A model generated the notes under the pieces. It was not told the origin of the DNA and did not search any database. It saw only the letters and a list, made by a program, of their open reading frames with translations. A stretch of DNA of 64,000 bases from Streptomyces violens (GTDB lineage Bacteria; Actinomycetota; Actinomycetes; Streptomycetales; Streptomycetaceae): contig NZ_JOBH01000023.1 in assembly GCF_000717745.1 (NCBI RefSeq), positions 35,991-99,990 of the forward strand, written 5' to 3'. Below, one piece after another: positions 45,142 through 53,366 of this stretch. Both the position numbers and the translations under genes were made by a program. Numbering within the stretch: the first letter of the stretch is position 1; each line of letters begins with the position of its first letter.

Positions 45142-45980
45142 GAGATCGCCGCCCGCTTGTCGAGCGTGTCCTCGTCGAGGCCGTACAGCGCGTCCAGGAA
45201 GGCGGCCGCGAAGCTGCCGGGGCCGCTGCTGCGCTCGGCCGCGACCTCGGCGGCCACGGTGTAGACCGTCACGGCGGCGACCGCGGCGGCGAGCCGGTCA
45301 CCGTCCGAGGCCGGGGACGGGGACGGGGACGGCGCGGCGGACGGGGCGAACGCCGCCAGTACCGCGCCCAGCGCGCAGCCGCCGCCGGTCACCCGTGTCA
45401 ACAGCGGGTCCCCGTTGGCGACCCGTACCGTCCGCTCGCCGTCCGTGAGCAGGTCGACCGGTCCGGAGACCGCGACCACGGCGCCCGTCGCGCGGGCCAG
45501 CGTGCCCGCCGCTGCGGCCGCCGACTCGACCTCGTCCGTCGCGTCCACCCCGCGCCCGCCGCCCCCGGTCCCGGCCAGCGCGATGATCTCCGAGGCGTTG
45601 CCGCGCACGACGGCCGGGCCCTGCGCGGCCAGCCGGTGCGCCAGCGCGGTCCGTACCCGCAGCGAGCCGATCGCCACCGGGTCCAGCACCCATGGCGTTC
45701 CGGCCCGGGCCGCCGACGCCACCGCCTCGGTCATGGCCGCGCGCTGCTCCGCGTGCGGTGTGCCCACGTTGACCAGCACCCCGGAGGCGGCCTTGGCGAA
45801 CGGGCCGGCCTCCTCGGGGATGTCCACCATGGCCGGGGCGGCGCCCAGCGCGAGCAGAACGTTGGCCGTGAAGTTCGAAACGACCTGGTTGGTGAGGCAC
45901 TGCACCAGTGGTGTTTCATGGCGTACGCGGATGAGCGCTTGCCGGGCCGTGGCAAGCAGGTCGTCGGCCGGACGCGTCAT
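45132..45980 (-). CDS. thiM: Hydroxyethylthiazole kinase
   Basis: A 282-residue ribokinase-fold kinase that phosphorylates the thiazole alcohol for thiamine salvage. Characteristic are [17 protein letters not shown] near residue 24-40, [13 protein letters not shown] near 46-58, [14 protein letters not shown] near 98-111, and the active-site cysteine loop [16 protein letters not shown] near 206-221. It is followed by thiE with overlap and preceded by a TPP riboswitch that should repress it when thiamine is ample. Confidence 0.95.
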   Translation of the reverse strand: MTRPADDLLATARQALIRVRHETPLVQCLTNQVVSNFTANVLLALGAAPAMVDIPEEAGPFAKAASGVLVNVGTPHAEQRAAMTEAVASAARAGTPWVLDPVAIGSLRVRTALAHRLAAQGPAVVRGNASEIIALAGTGGGGRGVDATDEVESAAAAAGTLARATGAVVAVSGPVDLLTDGERTVRVANGDPLLTRVTGGGCALGAVLAAFAPSAAPSPSPSPASDGDRLAAAVAAVTVYTVAAEVAAERSSGPGSFAAAFLDALYGLDEDTLDKRAAISWT

Positions 45981-45999
45981 AGGGGCATTCCTCTGTGAC

Positions 46000-46076
46000 A
46001 TCCCTTCGCTGGTGCGAACCAGATCAGGTTCGACGGGTGTGATCTCAGCCCTTGAGATGGGCACCCCGTGTCTCGT
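46000..46076 (-). ncRNA. TPP riboswitch (THI element)
   Basis: On the minus strand the conserved TPP aptamer is present: GGGGTGCCC, then GGGCTGAGATCA, ACCCGTCGAACCTGATCTGG, and CCAGCGAAGGGA, in the correct order and spacing. It lies about 20 bases upstream of the thiM start, so control is probably at translation initiation, with the ribosome site sequestered when TPP is bound. Confidence 0.95.
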
Positions 46077-46136
46077 GTGCCCCACATGTTACCCGCACCC
46101 CGTTCCCGATCCGGAACCCCAACCCCTGGAAGACCC

Positions 46137-47510
46137 ATGACCATCGAGCGTCCCGTGTTCGACGGGCGGATGCCCGCAGGCGCCGGCGATCTGTCCGTCG
46201 AACGGCACGGCATCGGCCCTGTGCCCGAGAGCAACCGCTACGGCCGCCCCGGCCGCCTGTTCACCGTGTGGTTCGCGCCCAACCTGACCATGACCGGCGT
46301 CTTCACCGGCACCGTCGGCATCGGCCTCGGGCTCGACTTCTGGACCGCGTTCGCCGCGATGGCGCTCGGCACGCTGCTCGGCGCCGCGCCGTCCGCCTAC
46401 CTCGGTACGTGGGGGAGCCTCACCGGTACCGGTCAACTGCCGCTCGCCCGGCTCGCGTTCGGCCGCGGCGTCGTACTGCCCGGCGTCCTGCAGTGGCTCT
46501 CCTCCATAGCCTGGGACGCGCTGATCGGACTGTTCGGCGGTGACGCGCTGGCCCGGCTGCTCGGCTGGCCCTTCTGGCTGGGCGCGCTCACCGTGCTGCT
46601 CCTCCAGGGCGTCGTCGGCGTCCTCGGGTACGAGGCCATCCACCGCCTGCAGACCGTGATGACCTTCGTGCTGGGCGCGGCCTTCCTCGCCCTCAGCGTC
46701 AAGCTGCTCGCCGGTGTCCCGCTCCCGTCGGCCGCCACCGCACACGGCGCCGACCGGGCCGGTGCCTTCGTACTGACCACCACCGTCGCGCTGAGCCTCG
46801 CCATCTCCTGGGCGCCCTACGCCTCGGACTTCAGCCGGTACCTGCCGCGCTCGTCCTCCCGGCCGCGGATGTTCTGGTACACCCTGCTCGGCATGGCCGC
46901 CGCGTACCTCTGGGTGCAGACGCTCGGCCTGTGGGCGGCGGGGCTGTTCACCGACCAGACGGCGGCGGGCGTGCACGAGCTGCTCGGCGGCGGGGCGCTG
47001 GGCGCCTTCGGGCTGCTGGCCATCGCCGCGTCCGCGGTGTGCAGCAACGCCATGAACGACTACAGCGGTTCGCTGGCGCTCCAGACGGCGGGCGTCCGCA
47101 TTCCCCGCCCGCTCGCCGCGGCCGTGGCCGCCGTGCTCGGCTTCCTGCTCGTGCTGTGGATGCACGCCGCCGACACCACGGCCCGCTTCCAGAACGTGCT
47201 GCTCTTCGTCGGCTACTGGATCCCCGGCTTCATCGGCGTCGTCGCGATCGACTGGTTCGCCCGCGCCAGGGAGCGGAGCGGCCGGCCGGTGGACGTGCAC
47301 GAGGAGTTCGCCCGCCCGCAGCCGTGGTGGCCGGCGGCGCTGGCCTTCGTCGTCGCGTTCGCCGCCGCCGTGCCCTTCATGGACACCACGCTCTACGTCG
47401 GGCCGGTCGCCGAGGCGCTGCACGGCGCGGACCTGGCGTACTTCGTGGCCTTCGCCGTCTCGGTCGCGGTCTACGCACCGCTGCGGCTGCGCCGCGCTCG
47501 CGGAAAGTAA
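46137..47510 (+). CDS. NCS1-family permease (cytosine/HMP transporter-like)
   Basis: A 457-residue NCS1 permease with 12 membrane segments. The N-terminal VERHGIGPVPESNRYGRPG and FTVWFAPNLTMTGVFTGT are typical, as is ISWAPYASDFSRYLP near residue 223-237. The family imports cytosine, allantoin, hydantoins or, for CytX, the thiamine pyrimidine HMP. Divergent placement from riboswitch-controlled thiM suggests an HMP-type import, but the riboswitch is on the other strand and does not control this gene, so the substrate is inference. The coding end is followed by a hairpin. Confidence 0.87.
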   Translation: MTIERPVFDGRMPAGAGDLSVERHGIGPVPESNRYGRPGRLFTVWFAPNLTMTGVFTGTVGIGLGLDFWTAFAAMALGTLLGAAPSAYLGTWGSLTGTGQLPLARLAFGRGVVLPGVLQWLSSIAWDALIGLFGGDALARLLGWPFWLGALTVLLLQGVVGVLGYEAIHRLQTVMTFVLGAAFLALSVKLLAGVPLPSAATAHGADRAGAFVLTTTVALSLAISWAPYASDFSRYLPRSSSRPRMFWYTLLGMAAAYLWVQTLGLWAAGLFTDQTAAGVHELLGGGALGAFGLLAIAASAVCSNAMNDYSGSLALQTAGVRIPRPLAAAVAAVLGFLLVLWMHAADTTARFQNVLLFVGYWIPGFIGVVAIDWFARARERSGRPVDVHEEFARPQPWWPAALAFVVAFAAAVPFMDTTLYVGPVAEALHGADLAYFVAFAVSVAVYAPLRLRRARGK

Positions 47511-47531
47511 AAGACCTGCGGACACAGCAAA

Positions 47532-47573
47532 GCCCCGGTCGCATTGGCGGCCGGGGCGGGCTCCGCGTATATT
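47532..47573 (+). promoter_or_regulatory. Hairpin overlapping the helR promoter
   Basis: An 11-bp stem (GCCCCGGTCGC at 47532-47542 and GCGGCCGGGGC at 47547-47557, one G-U pair) with loop ATTG could terminate the permease transcript. A sigma-70-like promoter, TTGGCG (47544-47549), 18-base spacer, TATATT (47568-47573), overlaps its right arm and fits transcription of the motor ATPase gene. The DNA palindrome could also serve as an operator. Confidence 0.6.
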
Positions 47574-47649
47574 GGGAGTTTCCATGCCGTGGAAAGAATC
47601 TGGGCATGGCGAAGCTTTCTGGAGTCATCTTAACCAGGCGGGAGCCGAA

Positions 47650-49968
47650 TTGTCAATCCAGGTGCCGGGCGAAGAATCGGGCGTACGGCCGGACCGGTCC
47701 GCCGACGAGGAGATTTCCCGCGCGGAAATGCGCCGGGAGCAGGAATTCATCGACATGCTCTACGAGCGCCTCGGTGAGCTGCGCGCCGGGGCGGGTGCCG
47801 CGGTGGAGGGCGCCCTGGCGGCGGCCGACACCGGCACGCTGCAGGCGCGGCTGGAGCGGGACGTGACCGTCGCCGAGCAGGCCGGGCTGCTCGCCGCCTT
47901 CGACGCGGGCGAGCACGGTCTGTGCTTCGGCCGGCTCTCCTTCCGCGACGGCGCCGACCACCACATCGGGCGCATCGGCATCCGGCGCGACGACGCCGAG
48001 TGCACGCCCCTGGTCATCGACTGGCGCGCCGACGTCGCCCGCCCCTTCTACCTCGCCACCGGCCACACCCCGATGGGCCTGCGCCGCCGGCGCCACATCT
48101 CCACCGAGGGCCGCCGCGTCACCGCACTGCACGACGAGATCATGGATCTCGCCGACACGGTGCGCACCGGCCACGAGGGCACCGACGCCGACACCGTGCT
48201 GCTCGCCGCGCTGGACGCGGCCCGCACCGGCCGGATGCACGACATCGTGCAGACCATCCAGGCCGAGCAGGACCGCATCATCCGCGCCCCGCACCGCGGC
48301 GTCATGGTCGTCGAGGGCGGCCCCGGCACCGGCAAGACCGTCGTCGCCCTGCACCGCGCCGCGTACCTGCTGTACGCGCACCGCGAACTGCTCGCCCGCC
48401 GCGCCGTACTGATCGTCGGCCCCAACCCGGCGTTCCTCGGCTACATCGGCGAGGTGCTGCCCGCGCTCGGCGAGACCGGTGTGCTGCTTGCCTCGCCCGG
48501 CGAGCTCTTCCCGGGCATCACCGCGACCGGCACGGACACGCCCGAGGCCGCCGCGGTCAAGGGCGGCGCCGCGATGGCCGACGCGCTCGCCACGTTCGTA
48601 CGGGACCGGCAGACCCTGCCCGATCCGGTCACCGTCATCCCGCACGAGGACGGCGACCTGCTGCTGGACGCGGACATCGTCCTGGAGGCCCGGCACCAGG
48701 CGCGCGAGACGAAGCTGCCGCACAACCTCGCCCGCCCGCACTTCGCCTTCCGCATCATCGACGCGCTCACCGCCCAGCTCGCCGACCGGCTCGGCGCCGA
48801 CCCGTACGGCGGCCCCAACTTCCTCGGCCCCGACGACATCGCCCAGCTCGGCAAGGCCATCGCGGCCAGCGGTGAAGTGCACCGCGCCATCGGTGAACTG
48901 TGGCCCGTCCTCACCCCGCAGGAGCTGGTCGCCGACTTCCTCGCCGACCCCGTGCACCTCCCGGAGGCCGACGCGGCCGCGATCCGCCGCGAGGGCGGCG
49001 AGTGGACCGCGGCCGACATCCCGCTCCTGGACGAGGCGGCCGAGCTGCTCGGCGAGGACGACTCCGCCGCGCAGGCCGCCGCCGAGGCCGAGCGCCAGGA
49101 GCGCATCGCGTACGCGCAGGGCGTGCTGGACCTCTCGTACGGCTCCCGCACCCAGGAGTTCGAGGACAAGGACGACGAGGACTCGGAGGTGCTGGCCGCG
49201 CACGACCTGGTCGACGCCGAACGCCTCGCCGACCGGCACGAGGAGGCCGACCACCGCACCGCCGCCGAGCGCGCCGCCGCCGACCGCACCTGGGCCTTCG
49301 GCCACATCATCGTGGACGAGGCGCAGGAGCTGTCCGCGATGATGTGGCGGCTGCTGATGCGCCGCTGCCCGACCCGCTCGATGACGCTGGTCGGCGACCC
49401 GGCGCAGACCGCCGAGCCCGGTAGCTGCGGCACGTGGGAGTCGATCCTCGAGCCGTACGTCGGCGACCGCTGGGAGCACGTACGCCTCGGCGTCAACTAC
49501 CGCACCCCCGCCGAGATCATGGAGGCCGCGGCAGGGGTGATCCGGGCCGCGTACGCCGGTACTCCGACGGCCGCGGCCTTCGAGCCGCCGCGCTCGGTCC
49601 GCTCCACCGGCGTACCGCCCTGGGCCCACCGCACCGACGACCTGCCGCGCGCGGTCGCCGACGCGGTCGCCGAGGAGGCCGACGCCGAGGGCCGCCTCGC
49701 GGTCATCGCCCAGAAGCACCACCACGAAGCCCTGCTGGCCGCCCTCCCCGCCGCGTCCGCCGGCCCGGCCCCCGACCTGACCAGCCCGGTCGTCCTCCTG
49801 GACCCGCGGCAGGCCAAGGGCCTGGAGTTCGACACGGTACTCGTGGCGGAACCGGCCGAGTTCGGCGTCAGCGACCTCTACGTCGCCCTCACCCGGGCCA
49901 CGCAGCGCATGGGCGTGCTGCACACCGAGGCGCTCCCGGCGGGCCTGGAGGCGCTGGAAGCGCGGTGA
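47650..49968 (+). CDS. helR: HelR-type RNA polymerase recycling motor ATPase
   Basis: A 772-residue superfamily I ATPase of the HelD class. The family N-terminal coiled coil is at residues 18-50 (RREQEFIDMLYERLGELR), Walker A is GGPGTGKTVVALHRAAYLLY near 222-241, Walker B/DEAQ is IIVDEAQELSAMMW near 555, and motif VI-like YVALTRATQRMG near 748. HelD-type proteins free stalled RNA polymerase; the Streptomyces member HelR also displaces rifamycins and confers tolerance. The start is uncertain: TTG 47650 has GGCGGGAG before it and lies downstream of the promoter, while ATG 47584 and TTG 47572 would sit at the expected transcription start. Confidence 0.85.
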   Translation: MSIQVPGEESGVRPDRSADEEISRAEMRREQEFIDMLYERLGELRAGAGAAVEGALAAADTGTLQARLERDVTVAEQAGLLAAFDAGEHGLCFGRLSFRDGADHHIGRIGIRRDDAECTPLVIDWRADVARPFYLATGHTPMGLRRRRHISTEGRRVTALHDEIMDLADTVRTGHEGTDADTVLLAALDAARTGRMHDIVQTIQAEQDRIIRAPHRGVMVVEGGPGTGKTVVALHRAAYLLYAHRELLARRAVLIVGPNPAFLGYIGEVLPALGETGVLLASPGELFPGITATGTDTPEAAAVKGGAAMADALATFVRDRQTLPDPVTVIPHEDGDLLLDADIVLEARHQARETKLPHNLARPHFAFRIIDALTAQLADRLGADPYGGPNFLGPDDIAQLGKAIAASGEVHRAIGELWPVLTPQELVADFLADPVHLPEADAAAIRREGGEWTAADIPLLDEAAELLGEDDSAAQAAAEAERQERIAYAQGVLDLSYGSRTQEFEDKDDEDSEVLAAHDLVDAERLADRHEEADHRTAAERAAADRTWAFGHIIVDEAQELSAMMWRLLMRRCPTRSMTLVGDPAQTAEPGSCGTWESILEPYVGDRWEHVRLGVNYRTPAEIMEAAAGVIRAAYAGTPTAAAFEPPRSVRSTGVPPWAHRTDDLPRAVADAVAEEADAEGRLAVIAQKHHHEALLAALPAASAGPAPDLTSPVVLLDPRQAKGLEFDTVLVAEPAEFGVSDLYVALTRATQRMGVLHTEALPAGLEALEAR

Positions 49969-50050
49969 GACCGGCGGTCGACGGTCTGCGGTCGACGGCC
50001 GGCAGTCGGCAGGCGGCGGTCGGCGGCCGGTATGTCCCGGCCGTCGACAG
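49968..50050. repeat. Degenerate GTCGACGG / CGGCAGTCGGC repeats
   Basis: Immediately after the motor ATPase stop, imperfect units such as CGGCGGTCGACGGTCTGCGG and CGGCAGTCGGCAGGCGGCGG repeat for about 80 bases. The composition matches the repeats at 30656-30781 and 36760-36812. No coding capacity. Confidence 0.55.
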
Positions 50051-50073
50051 TCGAACCCTCATCCCCCTACCCT

Positions 50074-50112
50074 GTGTTCGTCATTCCGACCACCGACCGG
50101 AATGACGAACAC
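50074..50112. promoter_or_regulatory. Perfect 15-bp inverted repeat before IclR gene
   Basis: GTGTTCGTCATTCCG at 50074-50088 and its exact complement at 50098-50112, separated by nine bases, lie 24 bases before the IclR-family start. The size and placement fit an autoregulatory operator. The hairpin could instead end the upstream transcript, but no T tract follows. Confidence 0.7.
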
Positions 50113-50135
50113 CTGGCGACGGCGGCGGAGGGTGG

Positions 50136-50918
50136 GTGAACGGCATGGGGCGACTGGTCCCAGCGGTGACCCGGGCACTGGACATACTCGAACTGTTCCT
50201 GGAGGCGGACGGCCCGCAGTCGGCCCCCGACGTGGTGCGCAAGCTGCAACTGCCGCGCACCACCGTGCACGAACTGCTCACCACCCTGGCGGCCCGCTCC
50301 TATCTGGTCCCCGTCCCCGACCAGCCGGGCCGCTACCGCCTCGGCGTCCGCGCGTACCAGCTCGGCAGCCGGTACGCCGAACAGCTCGACCTGGCCGCCG
50401 AGGGCCAGCGGGTGGCCCGCGAGGTGGCCGCCACCTGCGACGAGACGGTGCACGTGGCGATCCTGGAGGACACCGACGTCATCTACATCGCCAAGGTCGA
50501 CTCCACGCACGCCGTCCGCATGGTCTCGGCGGCCGGCCGCCGGCTGCCCGCCCACTGCACGGCCGTCGGCAAGATGCTGCTCGCGACGCTCCCGGAAGCG
50601 GAGCTGGCAGCCCGCATCGAGGGCCGCGAACTGGTCGCCCTGACCCCCGGCAGCATCACCGACCCGGACGCGCTCCGTACCGAACTCGCCGCCATCCGGG
50701 AGCGCGGCACCGCCACCGAGCACCGCGAATCCAACCCGGACGTCTCCTGCGTCGCGGCCCCGGTCCGCGACAGCTCGGGCCGCGTCGTCGCCGCCCTCTC
50801 CGTCTCCGTCCCGATGATCCGCTGGACCGACGCCGGCGAGACCGAACTCGCCGAACTGGCCACCAAGGGCGCGAACGACCTGTCGGTCAGCCTGGGTTAC
50901 CGGCCGCGCACGCGCTGA
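50136..50918 (+). CDS. IclR-family regulator
   Basis: A 260-residue regulator with an N-terminal winged HTH (residues 7-65; VTRALDILELFLEADGPQSA and LPRTTVHELLTTL) and a C-terminal IclR effector domain (90-255; CDETVHVAILEDTDVIYIAK and RLPAHCTAVGKMLLA). These control catabolic genes and bind small acids. GTG 50136 has CGGAGGG upstream; ATG 50145 is an alternative. It converges with the decarboxylase one base apart and stands alone; its target may be only itself, through the adjacent palindrome. Confidence 0.9.
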   Translation: MNGMGRLVPAVTRALDILELFLEADGPQSAPDVVRKLQLPRTTVHELLTTLAARSYLVPVPDQPGRYRLGVRAYQLGSRYAEQLDLAAEGQRVAREVAATCDETVHVAILEDTDVIYIAKVDSTHAVRMVSAAGRRLPAHCTAVGKMLLATLPEAELAARIEGRELVALTPGSITDPDALRTELAAIRERGTATEHRESNPDVSCVAAPVRDSSGRVVAALSVSVPMIRWTDAGETELAELATKGANDLSVSLGYRPRTR

Positions 50919-50919
50919 G

Positions 50920-52305
50920 TCAGTGGGCAGCGTCGTCGGTGAGCAGTGAGTCGAGGATGCCTTCGACGGTCTCCTCGGTGAGGCCGGGGTGCAGGAAGGC
51001 GAGGCGTACGACGGTCTCGCCTTCCCAGACGGTCGGCGTGACGAAGGCCGTGCCGGCGGCGAGCAGCCGCTTGGACCAGGCGTAGTAGTCACGCGGCTGC
51101 CAGCCGGTGCGGCGGATCAGGACGACGGACAGCTCGGGTTCGCGGAGGAGTTCGAGGCCGTCGGTGCGCTCGGCGAGGCGGGCGGTGTACTGGGCGAGCC
51201 GGACGCCGCGCGCGACCGCGTCCCGGTACGCGTCCGTGCCGTGCACGGCGAGCGAGAACCACAGGGGCAGGCCGCGCGGGCGCCGGGTGAGGTGGTACGC
51301 GTAGTCGCTCGGGTTCCACTCCAGGTCGTCGGCGCCCGCGCCGTCCCCGTGGATCGCGTCGAGGTAGGAGGCGTCCTGGGTGTGGACGGCCTTGGCGAGG
51401 CGCGGGTCGCGGTAGAGCAGCGCGCCGCAGTCGAAGGGCGCGAACATCCACTTGTGCGGGTCGACGACGAGCGAGTCGGCGTGCTCGATACCGGCCATTC
51501 GCGCGCGGAGTTCGGGGACGAAGAGGCCGCCGCCCCCGTAGGCCGCGTCGACGTGGAACCACAGGTCGTGGGCGCGCGCCTGCGTGGCGACGCCCGCGAG
51601 GTCGTCGAGTATCCCGGCGTTGGTGGTGCCCGCGGTGGCGACGACGGCGACGACGGGCGCCCCGCCGTCGTGCTCGGCGGCCGCCAGGGCGGTGCGGACG
51701 GCTTCGCCGGTGAGCCGGTGGTCCTCGGTCGGGACGACGAGGGCGTCGATGCCGAGGATGCGCAGGGTGTTGCCGACGGAGGAGTGCACCTGGTCGCTGA
51801 CGGCGATGCGGACGGGGGCGTGCCCGGTGAGCCCGAGCCGGCGCCGGCCGGTGTCGCGGGCGACGACGAGCGCGGAGAGATTGCCGGCCGAGCCGCCGCT
51901 GACGAAGCAGCCGCCGGCGCCCTCGGGGAGTCCCGCGAGCTCCGCGAACAGGCGCAGCACCTGGTTCTCGGCGGCGATCGCGCCGGATGCCTCCAGCCAG
52001 GAGACACCGTGCAGGGAAGCCCCCGAGACGACCATGTCGAAGAGGGCCGCGGCCTTGGTGGGCGCGCCGGGGATGAAGGCGAGGAAGGCGGGGTGGTCGC
52101 AGGAGATGACGGTCGGCTCGATGTCCTCGGCGTACGTACGCAGCACCTCGGCGGCCGGCCGCGGACCCGCGCCTATCGCCCCCTTGAGGGCGACGCCGAG
52201 CTCGGCGTGATCGCCGGGGCGGCCGAGCGGGGGCTCGGGCAGGGCGATGCGGTGGCGGAGGTGATCCATGACCTGACGGGTGAGTTCCTCGTCGTGGGTG
52301 TGCAT
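50920..52305 (-). CDS. PLP-dependent group II decarboxylase (aromatic amino acid-like)
   Basis: A 461-residue fold-type I decarboxylase of the aromatic-L-amino-acid/glutamate decarboxylase family. Signatures are CFVSGGSAGNLSALVVARD near residue 132-150, FHVDAAYGGGGLFVPEL near 252-268 and the PLP lysine in SLVVDPHKWMFAPFDCGA near 283-300. It makes an amine from an amino acid, perhaps tyrosine, tryptophan or valine. A perfect palindromic operator lies 27-48 bases upstream, and a FadR/GntR regulator and MHS permease are adjacent, forming a regulated module. Confidence 0.9.
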   Translation of the reverse strand: MHTHDEELTRQVMDHLRHRIALPEPPLGRPGDHAELGVALKGAIGAGPRPAAEVLRTYAEDIEPTVISCDHPAFLAFIPGAPTKAAALFDMVVSGASLHGVSWLEASGAIAAENQVLRLFAELAGLPEGAGGCFVSGGSAGNLSALVVARDTGRRRLGLTGHAPVRIAVSDQVHSSVGNTLRILGIDALVVPTEDHRLTGEAVRTALAAAEHDGGAPVVAVVATAGTTNAGILDDLAGVATQARAHDLWFHVDAAYGGGGLFVPELRARMAGIEHADSLVVDPHKWMFAPFDCGALLYRDPRLAKAVHTQDASYLDAIHGDGAGADDLEWNPSDYAYHLTRRPRGLPLWFSLAVHGTDAYRDAVARGVRLAQYTARLAERTDGLELLREPELSVVLIRRTGWQPRDYYAWSKRLLAAGTAFVTPTVWEGETVVRLAFLHPGLTEETVEGILDSLLTDDAAH

Positions 52306-52331
52306 GGGCCGGTACCTCCTGAGGGTTTCTC

Positions 52332-52353
52332 ATTGGATCCGATCGGATCCAAT
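52332..52353. promoter_or_regulatory. 22-bp perfect palindrome, GntR-type operator
   Basis: A perfectly symmetrical 22-base site with half-site ATTGGATCCGA occupies 52332-52353, just upstream of the decarboxylase start and downstream of the FadR-type regulator gene. This is the size and place expected for the operator of that regulator. Confidence 0.75.
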
Positions 52354-52445
52354 TCGGAGAGTAAGGCGCTCCCCGGGCAAGGTCAAGCCGCGCCCGAAGC
52401 CGTACCAGACCCCTCAGCCGGACCGCCCGAAGCCGTCTCCGACCC

Positions 52446-53219
52446 TCAGCCGGACCGCCCTTCGAAGTGGTCCAGCAGGGTCAGGAACTGCCGGTACGAG
52501 TCCTGCAGGTGCTCCCGCATGCGGCGCTCCGCCGCCGCGCCGTCCCCGGCGAGCACGGCCAGCGCGATCGCCTCGTGCTCGTCACGGAAGACGCAGCCCA
52601 GCTCCGCCGCCGCGCCGTACACCACATGCCAGTCCGCGCGCAGCCACAGCGCGTTGCCGCCCGCGAACATCTCCGAGCGGGCCCTGGCCACCGCCTCGTG
52701 CAGCACCTCATTGCCGCCGGCCGCGGCGACGGCGAGGTGGAAGCGGCTGTCCACGCGGTGGTACGCGCCGATGTCGGGCAGCTCGCCGACCTCCGCGTCC
52801 AGCAGCTTCACCAGGTCCCGGCGGGCGCCGGTGGAGCCGCGCTCGGCGGCCAGCCGGGCCGCGAGCGGCTCGATGGCCTGCCGGTACTCCATGTAGTCGC
52901 GCAGCGTGGCCCGGATCTCGGCGGCCACCGCGGCCTGCGCTCCGGTACCGGCGGTGCCCACGGGGGCGGCCGAGGCCACCCGTGTGCCGCCGCTGCGCCC
53001 GAGTGTGGTCACCACCAGGCCCTCGTCGGCCAGCAGGCGCAGCGCCTGCCGAACGGTGTTGCGCCCGGCGCCGAACGCGGCCGCCAGCTCGCGCTCGCTG
53101 GGCAGCCGGTCGCCGGGCTCGAAGCCGCCGAGCGCGATGCGCTTGCGCAGCGCCTCGGCGACGACGTCGCGCGAGGCGGACCGCCGCCCGCTGTCCCGCT
53201 CCGCGTCCGTCCCGCTCAT
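52446..53219 (-). CDS. FadR/GntR-family regulator
   Basis: A 257-residue GntR regulator of the FadR subfamily. The wHTH (residues 18-85) shows RIALGGFEPGDRLPSERELA and GAGRNTVRQALRLLADEGLV; the all-helical FCD effector domain (110-245) shows EYRQAIEPLAARLAAERG and FHLAVAAAGGNEVL with metal/ligand histidines. It lies upstream of the decarboxylase on the same strand and is divergent from the MHS permease, so it probably controls both, with the 22-base palindrome as one site. Confidence 0.9.
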   Translation of the reverse strand: MSGTDAERDSGRRSASRDVVAEALRKRIALGGFEPGDRLPSERELAAAFGAGRNTVRQALRLLADEGLVVTTLGRSGGTRVASAAPVGTAGTGAQAAVAAEIRATLRDYMEYRQAIEPLAARLAAERGSTGARRDLVKLLDAEVGELPDIGAYHRVDSRFHLAVAAAGGNEVLHEAVARARSEMFAGGNALWLRADWHVVYGAAAELGCVFRDEHEAIALAVLAGDGAAAERRMREHLQDSYRQFLTLLDHFEGRSG

Positions 53220-53258
53220 CCGTGACTCCCGTGAGTGAAGTGCTTCCCTCGGACCCTA

Positions 53259-53287
53259 TTGACAGCCCTCTGGGGCGACCTTACCGT
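53259..53287 (+). promoter_or_regulatory. Sigma-70-like promoter for MHS permease
   Basis: TTGACA (53259-53264), a 17-base spacer and TACCGT (53282-53287) lie 80-108 bases before the permease start. A small dyad GGGTC(6)GACCC at 53305-53320 follows and could be a regulator site. Confidence 0.55.
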
Positions 53288-53366
53288 CCACTGAACCTTC
53301 ATTCGGGTCTCTCTGGACCCATTCTCACTCAGGTGTGGCCGGACCCCCTTTCAGGAGGAGCACGGA

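Noticed and set aside
46000..46136. TPP riboswitch controlling the NCS1 permease
   Set aside because: The aptamer reads on the minus strand only, in the direction of thiM; the plus strand does not fold as a THI element.
47532..47557. Rifamycin-associated element before helR
   Set aside because: The dyad here does not match the form of that element that I remember, so it was recorded only as a hairpin overlapping the promoter.
47653..49923. A 756-codon minus-strand frame across the motor ATPase gene
   Set aside because: The plus strand carries a well-formed HelR-type ATPase with motifs in order; the minus product is Gly/Val/Arg-rich without homology.
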